NCBI GenBank assembly: GCA_965644295.1
Contig: CBFFRP010000020.1
Coordinates: forward strand, 1-64,000
Source: Paraphysomonas bandaiensis
Taxonomy: Eukaryota > Chrysophyceae
DNA length: 64,000 nucleotides
Reading direction: 5' to 3'
Positions 45,569 through 57,000 of the stretch are shown in pieces. Each line of letters opens with the position of its first letter. The first letter of the stretch is position 1. The notes below the pieces were generated by a model. It saw nothing but the letters and a program-made list of their open reading frames with translations. It was not told the origin of the DNA and made no database searches. A program made the position numbers and the translations under genes.

Positions 45569-48500
45569 ATGTATAGATCTATGTCCCGTCAACCTTTTGT
45601 TGAGGGTACAGAAACATATGATCACTATGATGAAGAGTCGAATCCAAGTAATGAGAAAGATGGCCTCTTCCTGACTGCTATAGGCGATACAGCTGTATCT
45701 AATCAACCAACTGATAAGCCGAATGTTACTATTAATACATCTCTTCAGAGTAAACTGATTGCGAATGTATGATTATAAATTATATGGTGAGTGTTCTAAT
45801 GATTCATTGTGTAGGTTAGTCTCTCACATTATCCACTTAAAGTCTATGAAGAGAATGGTATATTATACAGGAAAATACTTGTATCAAATACTTAATGATG
45901 ATTATAGGTCCCTTGCAGCCTGGTTATTTGTTTTATCATATGTTAATGTATAGCAACAAACTGGAAATACCTCTTCCAGACACCTTAATCGTGGATGGGT
46001 CTATGGTGTGCCATCTTTTTCTTGATAAAAGTGGTCGAATTCGTAAAGCCAAACCTGACTTTGATTCTGATGAGTTGAAGGATGGGTTCATTGCCGGTGT
46101 AGTAGATAGATTTGTTCACAATTCGGTATCGGTTCTGCATGGCACGAAGAAACCCAAAGAACACATTTCTCAGAGATCTGTAGGCGTCATAAAAAAGCCC
46201 ACATGGAAAACTCATGTAACTAATCATACTGAGCCTATAACGGCCTTGGCAGTTCAGTCATATACGGCTGGTGCTATGCAGGCTGGAAATTCTGACAGCT
46301 TTATCCTCCAGAAATTTATTAAGTCTCGTGGCAGACGACCAGCTATTAACCGACTAGTTTGGAAGATGGGGATGGACAATGTGGGCCCCACCGGACGGAG
46401 CATAGTTGGATGGAACGTATATTCGAAAGATCAATTTACAACAGGTGTATCTGAGCAGAAGGACGATAAAAATTCCCAAGTTGTCATAAATAAGCTGAAG
46501 CGGAGGTAAAATCGTGGCTATTTCTGCTGTGACCGTGTATGTATTTCTACCTGAGTGCTCTTGCGCTGTGAATTCTAGTATCATATCTCTAATGTACTTT
46601 GTACTCCTATATGCCAGAAAATCAGCGGCTATTATTCCAGATGCTTTGCTTAATAAATTTAATGAGTCGGACAGGTATAATGTGTTTAATGTGTACTCAA
46701 TTTAGCACACAATGCATTTTTTAATATGTAAATATATTTCTACGGCAACTGTCTGTGGAACTTGTAATTGGCATATATAGAGATTACTTGGAAGAGTTAC
46801 GCACTCACATGGATTTACCTCCCTCTGAGAGAGGTGTCATTACTCTGAAAGAAACACAGGTGAACATAAACAATAACTAGAGTTGAATTGTGTATATTTC
46901 GATGTCGTCTTTGATATCGGGTGAACAGAATTTTCGTAAATTTGGGTACAAGAATGTGTGCTCGCTGACAGAGGTATCTCTCTCTACTCCTTCATATATA
47001 TATGTATGATTGGCCTGCAGGATGGAGCTGTGACTGAAGAGAAAAGTGAGAAAGTAGTAGCCACCAAGGTTTGTGTGACTATTTAACGGAAGAAGAGAAT
47101 GATATGTTGTGTATTTTACTCTAGTTATCCAGTAGAGCGATCGAAGGGGCCGATATCATTGTTGATAGAGTGGTGAATTTTATTGAAGTACGCACTTGCA
47201 TTTCATATTCTGAATTCACCTTGTTCTGCAGTTATTTGCGCAGAAAAAGCACGGGATGTGTATTAGCGTAGGTAAGCCCGGGTTAACATTCATCATTGTC
47301 CATCTTATCAATGTGTACTTCAGTTGAAATTGTCTGCGACTTTATCAAAGATGACAATGAAAAGTGGTGGTTTACTCAGGTAATCTAACAAAATAGCTCC
47401 ATTGTTGTATACGGTTTCATCATTCACTGCTCAGGTGAAATCAATAAGGTTGTCTCGATCCAGTATACCACAAGTGATTCGCTGGAAAAAGTTTAAAAAA
47501 TCTCAAGAAGATAGTTTTGATTTTGATGATGATGATTCTGATAAGGTAAAACTTATTGTAGGCATAATGATTTGGTGCTGCATTCCGCCAAAGGATGTGC
47601 GTTTCATAGTTGTTTCTTAATATAGAGAGAGACATATTCCAGTCAATACCGAAAAAAGATTCAGGGAGTAAGTGTGTTTACGTTTATCAATTGCATATAT
47701 CACATCCTCATTTAGGCTCTCGAAAAACAAGTTGATGCTATGGGAGTCACGTGCAAACTCTGTGGAAGCTGTTTTCAAGAAGGTACGTATGCCAGCGGCC
47801 TTCTTGTGATGTGTAAGCGATTCTTTGCAGGGGCAAATACGAGGAGCATTGATGATTCGACATCTGATTCTCTTGTTCCTGGTGAACATACACGAGGTGT
47901 GTGAGTTTATGTGATGATGTGCGTGTAATATTTACATCATTATATAGGTGTCTCTAATCACCCAGAAATGAAACTTGCCGATTTTTATGATGGCCCTGCT
48001 GCCAATGAAGCAGTTGCGCAGAGATCGGGAAAAAGTTTAAAATCTGGGAATGCCCGTTCGTCGAAAAAAACTTTTCTGTCGCAGATTTCGGAGGATATTT
48101 CTGCCGGATCATACACGGGTTTGGTACCATGTTTTGGGTATCGGATCACAGACCGTATGGCATGTGCAGTGGCCAGTATTTATCGTGATGCAGAGTTTCC
48201 TCTCACCAAGTATGCTCGAGAACTTTTAATTGAGGAGTCGCGATACAGTTTGGCAGGTATGACGAAACCCCCTGTTACTGTTGCCGACAGCACAATGTTA
48301 AATGGGAAAAAGAAGCGCCTTGGATCGGTCGAAGTCTGTATACACTGTATCCGGGTACGTAGCGTTATATATGCGTAGTCACATAAAGTTATTAACAAAA
48401 CATTTTCGTATTTCCTTGATATTTAAAAGATATACGAAGAGCACTGTCGGTTCAAGGCTGCAGCAAGTAATGTGAGTACTGTAACGTGTTTATGTTGTAG

Positions 48501-51500
48501 GTGTGAACGGGTGATATTATATCAGATGCAGTGTAGCTAGATAATTAAGTTCTTTTTGTTTCTCTCCACTTACTGTTTGTGTTGCTGACTTATTTTTGTT
48601 TTACTAGTTAAATGCATCTTTGGGTCTTGGAGCTGGTGCCTCATCATCGAAGTATACGGAGGAGTACGTATTATCATATATATATGCAGTTGTGACTTCA
48701 CCAGAAAATGAACATTTTACCTTTTGATAGTAGCATTCATTTTTGTAATGATGTCATGTGCTTACTTTATGGAAATCTAGACAATCTGAAATATTTGCTG
48801 CGGCGACGGGCGAGAAACTCTTACGTAGCCAATCACGCACCAATAGGACTCAAGCAACAGTCAATGATTGGACAACGCTTGGCATGTCTCGCACACAGCA
48901 TGAAAGTACAGTAGAAACTACTTGCATACAACATGGGCAGCCAGCACCCATTACTACTGGCCATTTTGAAGTGTAAGTAGCCATGCCATAAATACACTTC
49001 CACTGTTCATTCGTTAATGTGAAGCTGTATGATTTGTCTGTTTTACAAAGTATACTTACGCGTTGTTGTGAATATATTTTTTAGTGGCGTGGAGCAATGG
49101 AGAATATTAGTAATGCTTCATGGGTTTTTGGATGTCAAGTAAGCGCCCTGCAGGTATTATTGACACTCTCGTTACTGTGGATTCAGGTGTGAAAAGAGTC
49201 ATCCGTTACACAATGCCTATGGCTGCGTGTCTTACACCCTGGGTCAACAAGTTCAGAGTTTATCGTTTCGGTACAAAATTATTGCGTTTGTGAGGTGTAC
49301 GAGTTGACGTGCTTTTACTCTTCAAGGAATCATTCCGGTTCTGATGATAGTGCATTGGGTGTCGGTAGGTTTGCCTCCGAAACGTTATGGGTCCGGCAGT
49401 GTCGAATGCATTATTTATTTGCCAGTCCGAAGGTATCTCTTATCGACATCGTGATGTGTTGTAATTGGCTTTCAGGCGGCAGGAGATTTATTTTCTCATA
49501 AACGACTTGAATTTCATTTATTTTTTAGTCCAAAGAACCGCACCTCGAACACGGTGTTTGAACAGTTACAAGTATGTCGACTAGCATTGTTATCACGTAT
49601 TGCGACCTCATCATTGCCATGGTAGTGGGAGGGCACATTTTATGTAGATTTGCATAACTTAAATTGGAAGTCATCGGATCCGCACAGTGGTCGTGAAAAA
49701 GTCGACATATTAGTTCCTGTTGAGACTCAAACGCTTGGAACCATCGTGGCAAAAATGTCGGGTGCGTTTCAAAAATGTGTGGTGTATGAATTAATTTGAT
49801 ATGCTGCAGTGGCAATCGTCATGTCCGAATTGATGCCAACTGACATCAACGAATTGCATTTTCACAAAGAGCAGGTGTGCACCTTCTTTTACATATTACT
49901 ACTTGAAAGCTGTCATATACGGTAGATGTGTTTCTGGCCCCCGCCCACTTATCATGGTACTATGCCACTTCCGGATGCGTGGATTGCTATGATGACTTCA
50001 AGAGATCGAGTAGTTGCTAAAATGCAAGACTTAAATACACAAGCTGCGACGGTATACCCTCCATTTAGATTGATTATATATATTGCTCTCACGACTATTT
50101 AGTCGGAGAAAAATAAGCTCGAAGAAATGATTCTACTGCAGAAGTATGCGTTTTTTATTCGAAAAGTAAGAGTCGTTGGTGCGCAAGTTGCATGTATCTG
50201 AAATATGACTGGGGTCAGGTGTTTGAGGAAGAGCCTTCATTTGGTGATGGAACATTCGATTGCACTTCAATCATCGACTCTGTAATACAGTCTCTGGAAG
50301 ATGAAATGGCCTATGCGGCCGACATGGATCGGGAAAAAATGATGATATTGAGAAAGGTTTGTCTGTTTATTGGTCGTGTCACCAAAGAAATCTCTCATTC
50401 CTACTGTGTTTTCTTCTGTCAGGCTATCGACGCTATGATTTTGGATGGAGCTATGCCACAAAAGTAAACTTTTATGGTCATGTTATCACAACGCTAGTGT
50501 AATATCGGTGTATGTCAGAGTTACATTTGACAACTTCGTCCGGAAAGTGGAGTATTATATATCAGAAATCAAGGCGTAAGTAGTCATATATCTTTTAGAA
50601 AATCGATAAACTGCGAATATGCAGAGGTACCGAGTTTGACGATAATAATGAAGATGTTGATGGGAATGATGATGATGTGGTCTGGGAAGCCTCTCCTGAG
50701 CAAGACAGGCCAGAGGAAACGTAAGCCACTCCATTATATGACTAGTGAAGAATCTTGCTTAGTTGTCGCACATGATTGCGCAATATGTGATTGTAATAAC
50801 ATTTGGTGGTTGTAGACTTGCCACTTCACGGCCAACTCGTCGGTCTATCAGGTATTTATATACAGTTTGTGTTTATTATTTGATAATGCTACTTCATCGA
50901 AACAGATTATCACAACGAATTAATTCTTCTGGAATACCTGTGAAGCATCAGGTACGTTACACATGCAGTCGTGCTGGTTGTGTAATTATTGGTATGTAGC
51001 ACATGAAGCGCGCTCAGGACACCATATTAGAAATGTAGGTGGTTTTGATAGTGCTGTCTGTGGAATGTGCACATGAATATTGTATTGCCACTTTTGATAC
51101 TTTCGTTGCTCCATCATAGAACAAATACATACAAAAACGAAAGGGATTTTGATGCACTTGCAACTGCTGTGCCCTCAACAACTCGTAAATCTAGGTTCGT
51201 AGTATGTAGTGTATATATATTTATTTGGCTTCCGGATAACTCTTTGTGAGCCAGACGCCTCATTGTTGCAATGGCGATATTTGAAGACGTGAGCAGAGAT
51301 AGTGACGTTACGTAAGAATACAATGTGACATGCATGCTCTCTGTATAATCTGTTTTGCGCGCAATTCATACTTATGCTGTCCACCTCCATATGTCGAAGT
51401 TGTCAATGGCTGGTGTGCAATTGATGTATGTGTGTTCAGAGACATTGCTGAACTTAGGCAGTACCTCATCGAAGAAAGGTAGGCTATTCGTGTGGTATTA

Positions 51501-52289
51501 TCACTCCTCACATTTATTGCAGAGAAAAGCTTCGGAGTGTTGTAAACAATGTTCGTGGGAAGCGAATGAAATTTCCAAAAGTGAAGTAAGAGTGTATCGA
51601 ACATATAATATAGTTTTTGACATAATATGCCTGTTTTTTCATTCGATTTTGACTGACACGAATATACTAGTCATTCTTACGAGTCAACCCTGAGCGCTAA
51701 GTTTTCTTTTATTCGGGCTGTCGTCTGTGCGCATTTGTTGTCATCGAGTCCAAAGTTAAGGGAACTATTTCATATATATGACACGAAAGGGGTATCAATC
51801 ATCAGTCAAATCGGTAAGCCAACTTCACGTATTTCTGCATATGATAACCGTATCATTCGCGAGTAGGATATATTGCGACTGTTGAAGCTTGCTTTCGAGA
51901 TATATCTGCGGCTCGTGTTCCAGATGATTTCGATCCGGTGAGCCTTTTATTAATATATGAAATATGATTACAATACGAACTTATCGATTTTTGCTGCGTT
52001 CTTTTTCCAATAGGTTATTCGAGATATGGTGGATTTGGTACGTGAATCAGAGGAGTTCCGATTGTCAGGTGCGCTGAACAGCGTATTAACATGGTTATGC
52101 TAACTGCATACTTTTGGTATTGTAGGAAAGACGTATTCTCCAGCGCTTACCTGGCTGACCTGTACCAAACATGGACCTGGATTATTTTATTTAGCAGATC
52201 TGTGTTGTGTCAATTGCGAACAAGAGGTATTTTTACCATTAGATTTAGAGGCGGATGGCAGTAGTCAAGTAGAAGATTTAAACGTATAG
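45569..52289 (+). CDS. Large multi-exon protein of unknown function
   Basis: Starts MYRSMSRQPFVEGTETYDHY and runs through some 30 small exons to a TAG at 52287-52289. Longer exons are at about 45907-46508 (LPDTLIVDGSMVCHLFLDKS, SRGRRPAINRLVWKMGMDN), 47949-48356 (PEMKLADFYDGP, LVPCFGYRITDRMACAVASI) and 48770-48972. Cys pairs recur (VTCKLCGSCF near 47750; VCIHCIRIYEEHC at 48336-48446; LADLCCVNCEQE near the C-terminus), suggesting zinc binding. Acidic stretches (DDNNEDVDGNDDDVV at about 50640) separate the blocks. I do not recognise a family. The exon count and gene end come from following compatible GT-AG junctions and are approximate; it could be two genes, with a break most plausible around 51000-51400. 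Confidence 0.55.
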
Positions 52290-52587
52290 ATAGAATAGTA
52301 TGGATATTCCCATATGTGTACATGTACATATAAGAACACACAGAGAGAGAGGGGGGGTGAGTCTTCGACTCTGTACCGTGAAATGCTATCACAATAAAAT
52401 AATACTATACATATTAATCCCTAACGATAGACCGACCCTATCAACACCTAACAATAGACCAACCCAACTTAAACACCGAACAATACACCAGATAGACGGA
52501 ACAATAGACCTGACTACCCTATATATAGACATGCCGTGATTTTACTCCCTGTTTACGCACAAAAAATATATATACTTATTAAAATAC

Positions 52588-52743
52588 ATGCCTAAAGACC
52601 AAGCTCAAGTGAACAAAATGATCAACAAAGCTTTAAGAGCATCTGTGAACAAAGCTAAACAAGACGTAACAAAGCACGCAGAGAATAAGCGTAAAGAAGT
52701 AGCAAAGAAAATAAACAAAAGAGCTACATCTGTAAAGAAATGA
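52588..52743 (+). CDS. Small Lys-rich ORF inside the foldback element
   Basis: An ATG-initiated frame of 51 codons (MPKDQAQVNKMINKALRASV, then a Lys/Ala-rich stretch ending ATSVKK). It would form one very basic amphipathic helix. Function unknown; the short length means it could be chance, but its composition differs from the AT-rich flanks. Confidence 0.4.
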   Translation: MPKDQAQVNKMINKALRASVNKAKQDVTKHAENKRKEVAKKINKRATSVKK

Positions 52744-52817
52744 ATTAAGAAAAAGCTTTAATTATCATAGACTTAAAAAACTCCTCATATGAGAAGAAAA
52801 AGTCCTCATATCATGCA

Positions 52818-53284
52818 CTATGGCATTTTCGTCACGAACTTCCGTGCATTTTGGTTAGCTGTCAGGCGGACCAAACGGCCACTTTTTCGCAAGGTGTACC
52901 TGCCGCCCTGAGGTCCTTCCACAATGGGGTAATTTTGGCCCTGTATCTACATAAAAATTAATTATTATATAAGTATATATGCATGTATATATATAATACC
53001 TTCGTACTGAATCTGGTGTATTCGTAGTGTTCATCCAGCTCGCCATCAATCATTCCCGTCACTGACGAAAGTTGAGAATCATCGGTGACGGTTGATATGT
53101 CAACATTATTCATAACACCCTCTTTTTCCTCATTACTAACCACCTCATATGAATCCCTCCAGTAATCCATTTCCTCCTGCACCATGTTTGCGTAATTGCT
53201 GCACTTGACGCAACACATCGCGAAGGAGTGTTTCATCGGAGCTTTTACAGTTGGAGTCTTCATAATCAGAGTCCTTACTGTCAT
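52818..53284 (-). CDS. 137-aa spliced protein with GPQGGRY motif
   Basis: Two exons, 53284-53000 and 52946-52818, joined in phase 0 across a 53-bp intron. Exon 1 carries MKHSFAMCCVKCSNYANMVQ, then EEMDYWRDSYEVVSNEEK and an acidic stretch. Exon 2 encodes IVEGPQGGRYTLRKSGRLVR followed by a short basic tail. A GP(R/Q)GGxY...G(R/K)xVxL segment is one I associate with C-terminal modules of proteins from large DNA viruses and mobile elements; this is recollection, not a search result. The 5' half is duplicated, inverted, at 53335-53430 with only scattered differences. Confidence 0.5.
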
Positions 53285-53567
53285 CGGACTTGACAGTAAG
53301 GTTGAGTACTGCAGTATGAAACACTCCTTCGCGACGTGCTACGTGAAGTGCAGCAATTACGCAAACATGGTACAGGAGGAAATGGAATTCTGGAGGGATT
53401 CGTATGAGGTGGTTAGTAATGAGGAAAAAGTATATATATATGGTATCAACATTAATCACAGCATGTCTATATATAGGGGGGTAGTCAGGTCGATTGTTTT
53501 GTCTCTTTGGTGTAGTTGTTTGGTGTTTAAGTTGGGTTGGTCTCTCGTGTATTGGCAGGCAGCATGT

Positions 53568-53665
53568 TATTTTTCGGAAATATATTGAAGCAAAATTTAT
53601 ATATATAACTAACATATAACTACGGCTGGAATACAGATAATTGTTGTCTCAATATTAGAGGCATC
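53568..53665 (+). repeat. Dispersed repeat, copy 1
   Basis: Matches the reverse complement of 63618-63735 closely, including TTATTTTTCGGAAATATATTGAA and AACTACGGCTGGAATACAGA followed by TAATTGTTGTCTCAATAT. It sits between the inner and outer inverted repeats of the foldback element. Confidence 0.85.
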
Positions 53666-53712
53666 TTGGAACAAAAATATACGAACGATCGTTAGGGGTT
53701 AATCGTATATGT

Positions 53713-54041
53713 CTCCAACAGTACGTATTATCAGCTGTAGTCCAGCATCATACCTCCTCATCTACTCATTCAAATTCTACTTCCATCCAACCATCTAATT
53801 TCAGTTTGTCGTTTGAAGATACGATATCATAAACAAAGTTTGCTTTTTTTTTTCAGAGGTGGATATACTCTACTATACTATCATGTATATAGAGAGAGAG
53901 TAGAGGGAGGGTGAGAGCTTTGATTATGTCAATCTGCCTGCATATCCATCACAATCCATGTACGACTAATTAAACTTTGCAGTTTTCATAGATCTGCGAA
54001 AAGAAATTATTGGGTACATTATTAGAAAGTTTACGTGAATT
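53713..54041. other. Upstream region of the ferlin gene
   Basis: AT-rich, with a GA-rich stretch (about 53890-53915) and T-runs. Probably promoter and 5' UTR of the ferlin gene; no specific site can be named. Confidence 0.4.
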
Positions 54042-57000
54042 ATGTCACAACGTCTTTTGATCGTTGATGTCGTGGCTGCACGTAATTTAATTGCATGTGA
54101 AAGATCAGGTACAAGTGATCCATATGTATCAGCTAATCTACTTGATATTGCCAATCGTGATATTAAACATGAGAAATTTAAAACAAGTTCAAAATCTAAG
54201 ACACTCAATCCTAAATGGGGTGAAAGACTTACGTTTGGTTAGTTTATTTTATTATGTATGTATATTATAAAGTAGTCATATATATTTGTTTAATAGGACA
54301 AAATTATGATCTCAATAATACTGCTGCTTTACCAACTTTATCTTTGAAAGTTTTTCATAAATCATCTAGTCTTGTTGGTGCTGATGCTCCCATGGGACAA
54401 GTCGAAATTCCCTTGTCTAGTATTCCTCCAGATGGTGCAGCGACCACGCAGTGGCATGAGTTGCAAGTTATGGGTCGTATGCGAGATGTTGCTGGAGAGA
54501 TTCAGGTGACTATTAAATTCAGTGGACCTCCTCCAGGTGCACCAGGGGCGACACAAGTAGCTGGCTCTGCTAGTGTGGAAAACCCCCTTGATGAAACGAA
54601 CCCGGACTACGAAGATGCGGTATGTAGTTTACACCAGCTGTTAGTAGGGACAGTGATTTAATTTTTCTATATGTGATAGTTGATTTTGTGTGTGGTACAT
54701 GTCAAATTAATTTTTGTCTACAGGAACCAAACGAGTTGGTGATCATATGCATACAAGGGCGAGAACTTCCTATTATGGACATGGCAATGTTCGGAAAGTA
54801 CGTATTATTTTGACAGCATTGACAATGCTTGACTTATCAAATTCAGAGGGTCATCTGACCCCCTTATAAAAGCAAAAATCAAGGGGTTTAAAACGCAGCA
54901 AACTAAACACATCAAGAAGACCCTTGAGCCAGTGTGGTAAGTGCGCAGCTACGCTACATAATGTTGGACACTCGCGTGAGCGATGTCCTCTTCCGACTTA
55001 AATTAATTGCATGTAGCTATAATTTTGAACTCTATTTCACATGTTGACGTTGATATAGGAACGAGACACTTGTATTCCAAGGTGTACGTGACCCGTCTCT
55101 GTCACTTGAGATTCTGGTCGAGGACCATGACACCCTCTCTAATGACTTCATGGTTTGTGGATACTTTAGTAGACCTCTTCCAGGTTAATTCTTGTCCCTA
55201 GGGTAAAGTTATTATCCCATTATTTCAATTCGAAGACAAGAAACCCCTCAAGAAGTGGTATAAACTGCTGGATTCTCATGGCAATGCTGATGGCGTGAAC
55301 CGTGGGGAAGTGGAGCTAAATATTGTGTGGAGGTTTAATCCGGATGTTGTGGAGGCGGCGAAGCCCGGGGGCTTGTTAGGGGCACTGGGGAAAATTGGAA
55401 AAGATTCGGACTCCGAGATAGATGACGATGGAGACGTGAGTACTTTGTGTTAAAGAACTAGCTGATACGGAAGATTCTCACTAGTATATTCTCAGGAACC
55501 TGTGGAAGAGCCAGTTGTGTTGGATCCTGAGGAGGCGGAAAGGCAACAGAAAGAAAAGGAGGAGGTATGGCTCAGAATTGCGTTGTCATGATGAAATTTC
55601 TAAGCATACGGGCGACTATTTGATAGGCTGAGGCTGCACTTAAGAAAGAGCTTGGTGATATCGAGGTGAAGAGCGGGGACTATCAGGTTAGATGAGTTGT
55701 ACATTGCTGTAGTTTATGTTCGCCGAAGCGTGCTAAGAAAATTTGTTCATGAATATGTTGTAGGTGCAAGTACACATCATCGAGGCCAGAGAGCTCAAGG
55801 GTAAAGATCTAAATGGTCTCTCTGATCCGGTGGTTAATATTGAGTGCTTCGACCAAAAGCAAAACGGCACTGTGGTCAAGGAGGCTCTCAGCTGTGTTTT
55901 TGACGAGTTGTTCATATTCAATTTCAGAAATATGGATAAGGATGTGTTCTCCGAGGGTGTAATTCGCGTTAAGGTGGGGCTATTGTACTGCTTCAAAGCT
56001 GATATTTTCGGGATAGTAATATTCTTTTCGTTTCTAGGTTATGAATGCCAATGTTGTAACGAAGAACGATTTAATCGGGGCTTATGCTTTCGATGCCACA
56101 CAAGTATACTTCCAAAAAGACCATGAACACTATCGTAAATGGGTAGCACTGATGAATGACGACGACCCACAAGATACAGGGGTACAGGGTAAGTCGACAC
56201 TGTACAGCTATATCGTTTTTTGCACTACATTGCATTTTCTAGTCTTGAGTCGATGACATTGTAATGATCGTGCATTATTTTGAAGGTTACTTAAAGTTGT
56301 CAATACAAATCGTCGGCCCGGGAGACAAGCTCAAGGTTCACGATGAAGAAGAAGAGGCCCGTAAAGAGCGTGAGGCCATGGCGAAGAATGGTGCAGATAT
56401 TGGTGCTATGGTGATTATGCCTCCCACTATTAAGAAGGAATGGAAATATGTTGTGACTTCTATTTATCGCGCCGAGTACTTGCCAGTAATGGACCAACAA
56501 CCTCCAGGACTCGGTATGGTGGTCCAGAATGGCACTGATGCCTTCTGTCAGGTAGAATTTGCTGGTGGGAAGCCACAAAAAACGAAAGTCCGCACAGTGA
56601 AGGGCGAACGCAATGCTATGAACCCTATGTTCAATTACGAAATTTGGTATCCTGTTAGCACACCTACGGCTACCCAAACTATCAAGTTTTCGGTATGGGA
56701 CCATGACGTCACCGGATCCGATTTGATCGCCACTGTATACTCAAAGTTCAATATGATTCAGAAGCTTGGTGGCGATACTGGTGTGCATTGGGAGAACCTT
56801 TATGGAGCGCCAGTGTCCGCTGGATATAGTCTCAAAAACACCCTAAAGGGTGGGATAACGAAGCTGAAAAATGTTGGAGAGCAGGACTACACGGAAGTGT
56901 ACAACACTTACCCAGACAGAGCGCCTTCATTCAAAGGTCGGATATTGATATCACAGCGTATTGAAACCCAGAGACCAAAGAAGTACGACACTGATGAGAT

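Larger units (their letters stand above)
52405..53712. mobile_element. Foldback element with inverted arms and a small spliced gene
   Basis: The outer ends match in inverse orientation: ATTAATCCCTAACGAT near 52415 versus the reverse of 53688-53703. A second inverted pair is 52461-52545 versus 53464-53550, sharing AGACCAACCCAACTTAAACACC and CTATATATAGACATGC. A third inverted block, 53120-53270 versus 53300-53430, meets at a palindrome (CTTACTGTCA...TGACAGTAAG, 53271-53298). The element holds a spliced 137-aa gene on the minus strand, a truncated inverted copy of its 5' half on the plus strand, and a 51-aa Lys-rich ORF. No transposase is present. Confidence 0.75.
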
